A stretch of 64,000 bases of DNA from Blastomussa wellsi (Eukaryota; Cnidaria; Anthozoa; Scleractinia; Plerogyridae), in contig OX393566.1 of the NCBI GenBank assembly GCA_947652115.1, positions 13,374,651-13,438,650 on the forward strand, written 5' to 3'. The notes under the pieces are model-generated. The model was not told where the DNA came from and made no database searches. It was given only the letters and a program-made list of their open reading frames with translations. Each line of letters starts with the position of its first letter. The stretch's first letter is position 1. Of this stretch, positions 10,700 to 60,941 are shown piece by piece. The position numbers and the translations under genes are program-made.

Positions 10700-11230
10700 T
10701 AACCTTTGGTAATGATGGGTAGTCCACTGAAAAAGAAAAGTGAAACATTGATGTTTGGACAATATTTTTTCGAGTTTGATGTAAGAAAGCTTCCCAAATA
10801 TTGCTGCGGACTCCATGGCGCCTTCCGTAACCGCAAATAAATTTAGTTAGTGTCGGAGGCGTTTCGTTTTCACCAGTGTGGGAAGCTCTTGCTAAAGCAA
10901 AGCTGTTTACCTTCAATACTTTTTCATGAATCGTTTCCTAGATAAGTTGATATAATTGTATATAAATATAATTTTACAGAAGATAGCGATAGCAAAATCT
11001 TTTCCCTTTCAATTTTTTCATCAGATATTTAACGTTCTACTGAGCTAGTTAATCGAAGTTTCTGTTTGCTCATATTTGGCAAGCAAATAGTGGTAAAGAG
11101 ATGACGTCACAAAAACTAAATTGATGTAATTATGGGATTTACTGAGATATTCTGAAAGCACATGATGAAGAATGCCTACTTGCCAAAAATTAGCATCTTA
11201 TTTCAATTTGGGGGTGAGATATTGGCCCTG
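10700..11230. other. No recognisable feature
   Basis: AT-rich DNA. The one longer open frame (minus, 10584-10916) runs into the repeat above and looks like chance. Confidence 0.5.
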
Positions 11231-11239
11231 TCATGCTTC

Positions 11240-11400
11240 AGTGACGGGTCGGACCGGGTCGGGTGGACCCCCCACTGTACCCCCATATGGATCCACATAT
11301 GGACCCCCTTCTGGACCCCTAATGTTCTGGACAAGGGGGTCCATATGGGGGGGTCAAGAAGGGGGTCCAATTGGGGGGGGGTCCACGTTTTGTATCGACC
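11240..11400. repeat. GGGGTCC-rich imperfect palindrome
   Basis: CCATATGGACCCCCTTCT near 11307 and AAGGGGGTCCATATGGGG near 11333 are inverted copies, with more GGGTCC/GGACCC runs on both sides. It can form a strong GC-rich hairpin. The open frames on both strands come from this symmetry. Confidence 0.6.
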
Positions 11401-11849
11401 CTTCAGTGACTCCAAACAAATCCTTGTAATTTTGTCTCTGTTTTTTGTTTCAGAAACATTTTGTGTTTGCAAAAAAATGTTTCCCAGTTTGCTAGAAAGG
11501 AACAACGTGTTCTCGTTTGCCATGGCCTTAAGTGTTGTACATGTTTAGTTATAGATAACACTCTGCACTATCTGAGATTGTCTCACTAGATTCTTTATAA
11601 ACTTGTCTAGGAGAAACCTTTTACTTGGAAATATCAATAACTAAAATTTGGCAAAATTGTCGATTTTGGGGTACAACGAAACCTTAAGTTTTGCACACAT
11701 AACCTGTCACTTGACAACGTTTCGCAGGCCTATTGAACTTTTTAACCATGTGTTTTGTTCTGTTAGACTTAAGAGTATCCTTACATTTCGCCCATGTTTG
11801 AGAGCAACTATTTAAAGAGTATCCTTTAATTTCACCCATGTTTGAGGGC

Positions 11850-12186
11850 CAGGGACGGCGAAGCCGGGGGGGGGGGGGCTGGGGGGGCTTCATTCCCCCC
11901 CCCCACTTTTTACGACAATGACAATTTTTTTGTTTTAGTACAAGGTTCGTATTTACAGAACTTCCAAAATACTGCTGTAGCACAAAAAGTACCTGTCATT
12001 TTACACTTATCCAGGTTGTCTTTTTTTAAGAAATACATCATGGAGAACGTTGAAAATACCATTTCCGAGCCTCTAGATTTCAAAATTTTCTGGGGGAGGA
12101 TGCCCCCCGACCCCCCTCCCTAGAAAGTTGCGCCACCGGCGCTCATTTTCAAGGCCCCCACTTTCAAATACGCTCCGCCGTCCCTG
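11850..12186. mobile_element. hAT-like MITE, 337 bp, with 8 bp target duplication
   Basis: Terminal inverted repeats CAGGGACGGCG (11850-11860) and CGCCGTCCCTG (12176-12186) are flanked by TTGAGGGC on both sides (11842-11849 and 12187-12194). An 8 bp duplication with CAGGG...CCCTG ends is the hAT signature. The inside has G and C runs and no transposase. Confidence 0.85.
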
Positions 12187-12389
12187 TTGAGGGCTAAGTT
12201 TTAAGCTATCTTCTTGAGCGATGTTAGCAATTATTGTGAACAACGAAAAATAAAGCTTTTAATTAACGTTTATATAAAAATATCAAGAAATTTAGGAAGC
12301 ATTTTTTAGCTACTTTTTGGCATTCCAGTGAGCAACTTCCAGCATTTTACCAACACAATCGGTACAGACCTACCAACTTCCTTCTATGC

Positions 12390-12540
12390 AGTGGCGGATC
12401 TAGGGGAGGGGGTACTTCAACCTATCCTATCCACTAACCAGTTTACCGCAAAGACTCCTTCAGTTTGGCAGGATGGGCCAAAACGTATAATCACAACAAC
12501 GAGTTTATGTGGAAGGAATGTGGGGGGGTGATCAATCTCG
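12390..12540. repeat. Possible hAT-type element end
   Basis: CAGTGGCGGATCTAGGGG at about 12391 looks like the end of a common hAT-type MITE. The partner end was not found, so this may be a truncated copy ending near the G-run at about 12525. Confidence 0.4.
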
Positions 12541-13706
12541 GGATTCATAAATATCGCTAATCTTAATCTTATCTTCAAATGCTGAAAAAATGAGGGAAAT
12601 CAGCTGACCCCCATCGTTTGCCACTTCCTGGTTTTCTCAGACAATGCTATGGACATTTTAATTATTGTATATACACATACTTTCATTCATTTACAATGCC
12701 TGAAAAAAATTAAATAGAAAAAATGTACTGGTACATATCTTTGAATATTCTTTAAATATCATATAAAGTTTACCTAGAATGGTGAAGTAATTGAGCAAAT
12801 TGGATTTTTGATCTATTCCTAACTCATACTCATTTTTCTTGGACAAGTCCGTCCAAGGGGGAAAGTTGCAGTGAGGTTAAGCGCCAACCCGTGAAACGAG
12901 GCAAGACCTCAACACTTGGAACCTCGTTACCTACTCTTTGCGAGAAGTGCGTGGGTTCTTTAACGTCCCCTGCTTGCCGTAACACTGAAGATGCAGGAGA
13001 CGGGAACTTCGGGTTTTCGTCCTTAACATTTATTATATTATCATATCCAAGTTTTATTTGCTCGTTGGTAACTGTTAAGCAAAAGTTCTGAAACTTGAAA
13101 AGGAACACTGCTAAAACAAATGTTGATTGCAAATGTTTCTCGAGAGGCATGGCAGAACATAAAAAGACCACTGCACTGTCAGTGAATCCTTCCGATTCTT
13201 GCTATTCGGGAAATCAAAAACAAAATAAGGCTCAAAATTTTAAATTGAAAACATTATAGCACTGCGCAAATGTTTCAAAAAGCTTTCGATAGCAACTGAC
13301 GTGTTCTTGTGTTGCTTTGCCAGAATTGACACTGTAACATTTCACGTTTTGCAACCTGCAATGTAAATGTTGTGTTGCAAGTTGCAAGGAAAGTACAACT
13401 GTCCTCTTCATTTGCAGCAATGCAAAGGAAATTGTGAAATTCCGTGGGCCAATTGCAAATATCGTATTTTCTTGACGCCGGACCCAGAATAAATGCTGGT
13501 TTCAAATGAACGCTGGATCTGTCGCGTGGAGTTCCAAATAAATGCCCCGGTGTACTTTGTACTCAATGGGTCAAAAAAGATTTGCTCTGAGCCAAAGTAA
13601 ATCAATATTAATCTTCGACTTAATTAAAAAAAAAACGCGTGACCTCGATGAGCTCTAAAACTGAGCCCGCGATACTGGTCAGCGGATACCTTATTTTGAC
13701 TGGTGT
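12541..13706. other. Intergenic DNA with one dispersed-repeat fragment
   Basis: 12850-13030 contains GGGTTCTTTAACGTCCCCTG and GAGACGGGAACTTCGGG. From memory this resembles a dispersed repeat common in marine invertebrates. The rest holds no gene I can support. Confidence 0.4.
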
Positions 13707-13993
13707 CAACAGACCAATTTCGATATTTTAAAATTCAGCCTAAAACAATAGACATCACTACGAGGTTCAGGAGAATAAACCCCACAAACTCTGCAGTTTA
13801 TTCCCCAGAGCCTCGTGCTGAGGTCTATCGTTTTAGGCTGAATGCTCTACCTGCATAATACAATACCATAATACACTGCTTCTACCGTCCAAAAAATTTG
13901 CATAGGCATTGCTTTAGATTTCCCTTGGGACATCTTCATTTCACACAGAACTGTAAAATGGTCTATTTTAAAATATCGAAATTGGCCTATTGA
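13707..13993. repeat. Foldback MITE, about 287 bp
   Basis: TCAACAGACCAATTTCGATA at 13707 is inverted as TATCGAAATTGGCCTATTGA at the right end. Inside is a second inverted pair, GCCTAAAACAATAGAC against GTCTATCGTTTTAGGC. The outer ends match the family found inside the LINE at 29017-29185. Confidence 0.8.
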
Positions 13994-15115
13994 TCATAAC
14001 ACAGACCTTCAGTTTCGATTTTGTCATCGTACATGTATGTAGAGCGCATACACTCGCAAACCTTGCCGCTAGCCGTTTGACCAAGAAAAATGAACTGAAC
14101 GGTTCTCTTACAATTTCTACGGCTATGGGGCTCTGCTACAGGCGGACGTTCGGGCTGCTGGAGCTCTGCTAAAACATCATAAAACAATGTCTTATTTTAG
14201 TCCAGGGTATATTTTTGTTTCATGAGATTTGAAGCGCATTTGGTTCACAGAACGCTTGATTCTACAACAAACGATGAATGCAAGAGTACAAATTTGCATT
14301 TCGCACCCAAAAAGGTGTGAAATGTGGGAGGAACTTCTTTTTTTAAGGCTGGTTTGCAGACTCTTGCAAGATAATTAACACAAGTTTAAGTTGGAGGCAC
14401 ACGTGCTTGTGCTAATTTCATGTCAGTTTAATACAATCAGCATGAACAGGATAAAGGAACATCTCACGCTTCATTTCACCTTGGTGCACAAAAACATTTT
14501 CTTGTGCTTGGGCTTATCTCATTCACAAACGTCGACCAGAAATTAAGGTCAATGGCAACTGACACTGCCACAAATAGCTTATAACAGGGCAACAAGAAAC
14601 ATTTCAGTGACATGGCTTTAATTGTTATGTTGCCAAACCAGCAAATGTGATCGATATGGCACAAAATTGGCCGCCAGTACTTGAGCACAGTTAAACCTAA
14701 AATCGATGTGAGTAAACAGAATTTACATTTATGAGTTAATGCGCAAACAAGACAAACTGAAACCTGAATAAATGAAATAAAGAAAACTTAAATTTCTGCT
14801 GGGAAGAAAAGAAACACTTTGAATAAGCAATAGATCTCGCTTTTTTATTGCTTACAGAGCAGACATGTTTACAATACTAACATTACGTGCAACACTAACG
14901 TTACGTATAACACTAACATTACTTACAATAGTTACTTAAACTAAAATACAAATTTTACTCGCAATGCTAGCAATGCTTACAAATACTAATAATGCTTACA
15001 GTAATAACAATGCTTACGGTACTGTGGAATACTAACTAGGAAATCACTTAAAGTATATTTAGTTAACGATTAAACGGTTCTACGCTTTATGCCGCTTTCA
15101 TCAGTCTTTGTATTG
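13994..15115. other. Intergenic DNA with a degenerate short tandem repeat
   Basis: 14870-15040 is a run of loosely repeated ACACTAACATTACGT units about 17 bp long. The rest, including the short open frames at 13990 and 14476, shows nothing I recognise. Confidence 0.45.
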
Positions 15116-15990
15116 CTAATGAAATACATTTTGTGAAAGGTTATTTTGCAAACGAGACCACTTGTTCACAAACAGGTTTGGGTCGTTACTGGAGAATGCA
15201 GTTTGCTTTTCAATTGCTATTGCATTTGTAAGTAGTTGTATATACACCCGTAAGAGAGTCAAAGTAGGAGAAACATTTTCTAAATCTTTGAAGTTTTGAG
15301 AAATACAGTCGAAGGTGCTCTTCCAGAATTTCTGTGTGCCCGCAGGCCGAAAGCAAACGAACGAGGGTTCCTTTTTGTTCCTCACAGAAGGAGCAGGAAT
15401 CTGTTTGTTTTTACCTATCTTGTCCAGAAAGTCATGTGTGGCGATTCTTCTATGAAGGAATTTAAATTGGAAGACTCTAAGTTTTGATTCTCTTGTGCAC
15501 AAAGATGACAGGCAGTGCGTATTTTCCAGTTTACTGTTATGTCAGGATTACCCTAGTCTCTGCCAACCACTTCCCCTTACTTCTTAATGGTATAGCAGAT
15601 TTTTTGTTTATTAAATGTTCATAAAACTTTTTGGAAACCTTGGCATGAGAAAAAAGGTTGTCAACTGGATTATTTGGTGGTGGGTTATGATGGACTGTAA
15701 AGTGCATTTGCTTATAATGCGCTACAGCAGATATTGCTTTGTAATATTCAAGATAATTGGTTTTAATTCTGTATTTATCTATAGGTATTGTAGCTTAGAA
15801 AATTATGTTCGTTATCTAACAGATCTCTAATCTCCTTTATCCCCGCGCTCAGCCACGATCTGTAGAAGAATGGGCGATTTTCTGTTCTTATTTGAGAATT
15901 GTGCCATATGCATGCGGAGGGAAATTCTATGTGCTCGTCTCGTAGCCAAGTTTCTACCAAGTGCTAAAGTTGTCGACAACTATGTAAATG
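15116..15990 (-). pseudogene. LINE ORF2 C-terminal remnant
   Basis: Two minus-strand pieces read as the region after the RT domain of an L1/Tx1-type LINE. 15775-15960 has WHNSQIRTENRPFFYRSWLS followed by GIKEIRDLLDNEHNFLS. 15116-15502 has LRVFQFKFLHRRIATHDFLD, then a decayed Cys-rich segment and FWKSTFDCIS. Stops and frame changes between them show it is dead. The clade is inferred from motif style only. Confidence 0.7.
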
Positions 15991-16164
15991 TACTAACAAA
16001 TTATTTTACTATGACACACTGTGCATACAACATGCTGAAAATACAATAGCACCAAAAATAAAATGATTATGCAAAAATAGAGGCATTAAGAATCGCTGAA
16101 GTTTAAGTAGCAACTTTTATAAAAAAAAATCATACATGTAGTATTAAGAATACAGTTCACGGTA

Positions 16165-16453
16165 AAGTCTGCATATGAACCTAGTGGCCCATCATGCCAG
16201 AGCTTATCCCGGTTTCCTTAGCATGAAGCAACAGGGGGTATTTCTACTGCCCCTGGATGGGATGCTAGTCCATTGCAGGGTTAACTCTAGCATTATTTCA
16301 CTAGTACCCATTTACACACCTGGGTGGAGAGAGGCACTGTGAGAATGAAGCGTCTTGCCTAAGAACGCAACGCAGTGCCCCGGCCGGGGCTTGAACTCGG
16401 ACCATCCAATCTGGAGTCCAGTGCATCAACCTTTAAGCCACCACGCCTCCCAC
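16165..16453 (-). mobile_element. tRNA-derived SINE, minus orientation
   Basis: It is the reverse complement of the family at 47529-47820. Read on the minus strand it has a tRNA-like head (GGGAGGCGTGGTGG, then a B-box-like GAGTTCAAGCCCC), the middle motif AGGCAAGACGCTTCATTCTC and the tail GAAACCGGGATAAGCTC. It lies just downstream of PGAP1. No clear target duplication was seen. Confidence 0.8.
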
Positions 16454-16574
16454 AAATAAAAATACAATTCAAACTGAGGATGAATTAAAATTTTCTACAT
16501 AAAGTACTGTATGAAGAGCCTTCTTCTGTAGTCCTCTCGCTAAAAAACTGTTTGTTGACTTTTGAGGAGAATGA

Positions 16575-19478
16575 TCAGTTTTCCTTATGCTTTTTAAATC
16601 TACCTACAAATTGAGACACATTCAAAACAGTAAAAAGAAGACAAACAATGTAGGGTATCATGTGCAGAGGGATAATTGCAGCTTGTGTCACAACAATGCT
16701 TAGTATGAAGCAAAGGTACACTAGAGAACGTGGAACCCTGATCAGAGGATCAAATACAATCACGTTTGCAACAATAATAACTGAAATTAGAGCAGTGTGA
16801 TCTGAGGTAAGATGGTGAGAAAATGCCAAGCCTTTTGCCCAAACTGCTAATGCAGGGAAATTGATGACAATTAGTAGCAAAATGAGCACACACAAAGTCA
16901 AACCAATGTTTGCCAGGCTTTGTGTTATAGTTATCAGTCTATTGCTTCTTTGATCAGTGGGTTGATTCTTGCAAATCTTGGAAAGGGCAGCATATTTCCA
17001 AGTTCTCCAAAGGCACACAAGGAAGATCAGAATAAGGCTCAAAGTTCCACAAAAAAGAAGTGACGTCATAATGATGACAACTGCACATAGCCAATCTTTA
17101 ACTCCAAGACCTGTTTGTACTTGAGGTGAAAATTTAAAATGGCTTAGAATAAAGCCACCAAACTTTACAAACATCCCAATCCACACAAACAATACTATAA
17201 CAATAATGACAGCTGTTGATATGATCAGAATCAATGGTAACAACCAAACAAAAGTTTTTAAGTCATCAACGTTTGGAAGCCAGCTATGTTGGCCACTCTC
17301 GCCGTGCAGTAAAAGAAAAGCAAGAACAAATTGCGAAACAAAGAAGTGACTTTGTGTGACAAGAAGTAGAACTCTAATGCTCTTTGACACATTTGCAAAG
17401 AGATTGAAGAATGAGTCACACTTTTGTTCATTAGTGATCAATGACAACTGCCATGCAAACACCAGCATGACAATAGAAAATGTCCAACAAAGGAGCTGTA
17501 CTGCATAAAATCTGTATATCTGTCCAAGTGTTTGATAGAAGTCATACTGAGCACTTATTCGATATGAGCACTTTGGATCTAACCACAGATGTATCTGGAC
17601 ATGCTGCTTGTTTCCTTTTGGCATTGGGTGATGTAATTTCAACACAAGTTTTGTTGAACCATTGCTTGAAAAATTGTACACGTCTTCATTGAACCATGGT
17701 ACATGAATTCTGGCTATCAAAAGCCTCTTTGTAATATCACAGTCTATGGCTTCAATATCAAAATTATAAACCTTCCAACTCTTCACTGCATATTTTAAAG
17801 TTATGTTGGCAAAAAGAGAATCAGAAGGAATGTCAAAAACCCTGGATCTTTTTGATAACACTCCTGGTAATTCCATCTCATACATGATGCTGTTGGATGA
17901 TTGATACTCAGACCACACAATGGTGGACTTCCTTGACTGCGGTACAATGATGGCAAAATATGTTATTCCTGGAAAACTGTTGAGATTAAGCTTTGCATAT
18001 TTCAATGCTGAATCATTCCAAGGAAGTAGTTCTGCAAGGTGAGATAGACCTGACATGTTGCTGCAAGCTTGTCCAGAAGTCTCCTGACACCCATATAACC
18101 ACTGCTCAGAGTCGATAGTGGTCAGTATCATCAAAAAGTCATGCGTTGCAGACCATTCCTCTTTGGAAAACACAAATAGTTTTTGTTCATTTACAAATTT
18201 CCCACTTCCTTTGAATCTCCACAGCCTCTTATGTAAAACAACTGGATTAAAATCCTTATCTGTTCCTTTTACAAGTACATTTTCATATTTTAAAGAAACT
18301 TTTTTTTGCCCTGGATTTTTGACAAAGTGATGCTCCAAAATCTTCATTCTGTGTTGCTTATTCTCCATTATTTGTCTTTTTGTTGGGTCAATCATATCAA
18401 ATAATGCACGGTTGGTTACAAGCACTAGTTGTCGGCACCAGCATAAGCACAGATGATCAACACTGACCCACGCTCTTGGAACAGAAGTTGTTACAAGGCT
18501 GATAGCCTGAGACTGGATAACTAATTGGCTCATGGATGAAGGACTTGATCTCACCAACACATCTCTGAGTCCACCACTCACCGACACCAGAGTCACATTA
18601 TTTAATTTTGATATAGTACGAAGATCATTGCTAAATACTTGGCTTCTCCAAAAGCTGTTCACATGTTCATAATAGTCCATCAAGTGCGGATCAAAGGATA
18701 AAATAGGGTGGCGATGTGGTGTTCCAAAGGTAATGATTGTGTGCACAAAACCTGGATCGAACTTTGGCAAAGCAAACAAACCCCTAGCAATTAAACCACC
18801 CATAGAATGTCCTACAAGTATAACAGAGGTTGGTGGATTTTCGATCTTCTTATACAGCCAGAGAATGCGTGTCACACAAAGTCTTATAAATTCAGTTTGT
18901 TCATTTAATACACCTCCAAATAAGCCAGACAGCGATTCATCCAAATCAGCCGTAAAATAATTGAAATGGACTTCAGATCTCAGACTTTCCGACTTCCTTA
19001 ATGCCACTGACGCAAGTGATCGCGCTTGTTTGTAACTTCCTGCATTGCCGGGAATAAAAAGAACAGGAATTCCGGACAACTGAAGACCTTTGGATCTATC
19101 AGCGTATTCTCCCTCCCCATAGAGGTATAAAGCGTAGCCTGGAAAGCGTTTGGCTGTTCCTTTCCACAGAGGTACTTTGATGTACTGGGGCCATTCGTAC
19201 ATCCACGTCATATCACATCTGTTCTCTTCCACGTTGGTTAGGAAATCCCGAAAACCTATCAAAGCAAATGCAGCGAAAACAGCCAGCCATACAATTACCA
19301 ACAAATGTTGTGTCCTTGAGATGTACGTAAACATCATGTTCAAGCCTGTATTTGAAATGAACGCTTTGAACACATTGAAAAATGACGCTTGGCCCAGGCC
19401 CCAGCAGAGCCCGGCTAAACCTTCACGGAAGGTGTTATGTATCCTGCACTGCGAGTCCCAAGATAAAAAGTGAATCAC
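16575..19478 (-). CDS. PGAP1: GPI inositol-deacylase (PGAP1), single uninterrupted frame
   Basis: PGAP1 is an ER membrane lipase that removes the acyl chain from the inositol of GPI anchors soon after attachment to protein, which is needed for efficient ER exit. The frame encodes 967 residues. Methionines at 48 and 49 (nt 19337 and 19334) directly precede the N-terminal membrane helix (LLVIVWLAVFAAFALIGF) and give about 920 residues, the usual family length, so they are the likelier starts. Family motifs: YALYLYGEGEYA; IPVLFIPGNAGSYKQARSLA; and the lipase elbow VGHSMGGLIARG with Ser225 (Ser178 from Met48). The last third (residues about 650-960) has many hydrophobic helices, as in PGAP1. There are no introns, stops or frameshifts, so it looks functional. 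The vertebrate gene has many exons, so this could be a retrocopy or a lineage that lost introns. Confidence 0.95.
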   Translation of the reverse strand: MIHFLSWDSQCRIHNTFREGLAGLCWGLGQASFFNVFKAFISNTGLNMMFTYISRTQHLLVIVWLAVFAAFALIGFRDFLTNVEENRCDMTWMYEWPQYIKVPLWKGTAKRFPGYALYLYGEGEYADRSKGLQLSGIPVLFIPGNAGSYKQARSLASVALRKSESLRSEVHFNYFTADLDESLSGLFGGVLNEQTEFIRLCVTRILWLYKKIENPPTSVILVGHSMGGLIARGLFALPKFDPGFVHTIITFGTPHRHPILSFDPHLMDYYEHVNSFWRSQVFSNDLRTISKLNNVTLVSVSGGLRDVLVRSSPSSMSQLVIQSQAISLVTTSVPRAWVSVDHLCLCWCRQLVLVTNRALFDMIDPTKRQIMENKQHRMKILEHHFVKNPGQKKVSLKYENVLVKGTDKDFNPVVLHKRLWRFKGSGKFVNEQKLFVFSKEEWSATHDFLMILTTIDSEQWLYGCQETSGQACSNMSGLSHLAELLPWNDSALKYAKLNLNSFPGITYFAIIVPQSRKSTIVWSEYQSSNSIMYEMELPGVLSKRSRVFDIPSDSLFANITLKYAVKSWKVYNFDIEAIDCDITKRLLIARIHVPWFNEDVYNFSSNGSTKLVLKLHHPMPKGNKQHVQIHLWLDPKCSYRISAQYDFYQTLGQIYRFYAVQLLCWTFSIVMLVFAWQLSLITNEQKCDSFFNLFANVSKSIRVLLLVTQSHFFVSQFVLAFLLLHGESGQHSWLPNVDDLKTFVWLLPLILIISTAVIIVIVLFVWIGMFVKFGGFILSHFKFSPQVQTGLGVKDWLCAVVIIMTSLLFCGTLSLILIFLVCLWRTWKYAALSKICKNQPTDQRSNRLITITQSLANIGLTLCVLILLLIVINFPALAVWAKGLAFSHHLTSDHTALISVIIVANVIVFDPLIRVPRSLVYLCFILSIVVTQAAIIPLHMIPYIVCLLFTVLNVSQFVGRFKKHKEN

Positions 19479-59676
<40,198 letters not shown>

Positions 59677-60941
59677 GTAAGTGAGCTTACGTTCTTGTGA
59701 ATTTTGTTATAAGAAATTATCCTTATAGGAATCATACGTTTGTAAAAGCTTTTGAAGAGACTTCTGAGATGTGTAAGCAATGTTAATAAGCCTTCATGGT
59801 TTTGTTGGTCATGCCAGTCAAACAGGATAAATGTTTAGCGGCATACATACTATGGTTAAAAAGCGCTTGTAAATGACAAATGCTACTGAGAGTATCAGAT
59901 GTCTTCTCGCCCTAATTCACTGAGATGGGGGATTAGGGCGAGAAGACGTTTGAAACTTCAGACTAGCAGAGAGGATCCCAGCCACCAAATGCTAAAAACT
60001 GACTGCTGAGTACAGACGGCGTGGCTTAAGGTGACTCCATATAGTTTAGACCCTCCATTACCGGTGACCCGATGGTGTGGCTGAAAAAGGTTTTAGTTTA
60101 AACCAGTAAACAAACTGCGCTGCTACAGTTACAACTTTTAACTTCAACTTCAGTTTTTTCAAAACTTCGCTTTTGGACAAACCGTAGACATGTTTGAGGG
60201 CGGGTAGATGAAAGACGCTGGGATTGAGGTTGGCTATTGTGCCGCGACTTGGTTTTTCATTAAGGACACGAGTGGGGCCACAGAAAGACAAACGGACGAT
60301 ATATTTGTTTTCTTTAAAGCATTCTCAACTGTTGTTGCCTCGAACACAAACGGAGCAATCTCAAAGCACAGTTATTTGCCTGATCCCGTTGGAGAGCGGA
60401 AAAAAACGCCCGTTCTTCTCAGATAGGCTTCTCTGACCTTATATCCTAATTTCTGTAGACCAAAAGCCATCACGTTCCACATCTTCCATTGCTCCGGCAA
60501 GCTTCTCACCATTTGAATCATTCGTAAAATATCACTCTCTAATTGGTCAATCTTGCCGGTTAAATTTTCCACCGGTGAGTTTGACGCCAAACAGATGGTC
60601 CTTTAAATTTACCCAACCTACCCCCACTCCCGGGAAAAAAGAATTTAAGGAGGCTCGAAAGAGTTTCTCACCAGTGTAGTGCTTGCAAAACGATACAGGA
60701 TTACAGAAAAGTGCTTAAGATCGTTCGGGTAAAGTATGAATAGATTTAAAACTCAGTTGTTGGGCAATACTTTAAGAATGTTAATGACGTCATAGCAGTT
60801 ACCATGACAACACCCCGCCAGTGACAAAAGACCTTCAAAATTTCAAATTTAAAACTAAGTCGGTGACCTGCCATTTTTATTTATTTTTTTTATTTATTAC
60901 ATCTTGCCTGCCAATATTAAAAAAAATTATCTAGTGGAAAT
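59677..60941. other. After TTLL1 exon 13: probable last intron
   Basis: 59917-59950 is a short inverted repeat (TCTTCTCGCCCTAATTC against GATTAGGGCGAGAAGA). Two minus-strand frames (60058-60291 and 60372-60590) are open but unrecognised. No exon matching the TTLL1 C-terminus was found. Confidence 0.45.

Noticed and set aside
11162..11548. Protein-coding frames on both strands
   Set aside because: They arise from the GGGGTCC palindrome and match no family.
14870..15040. Telomere-like repeat
   Set aside because: The ACTAACATTACGT units are irregular and do not match TTAGGG.
60058..60590. Two minus-strand frames as the 3' end of the Helitron protein
   Set aside because: Neither contains Rep or helicase motifs, and the last one (ending SPTGSGK) has only a chance likeness to a P-loop.
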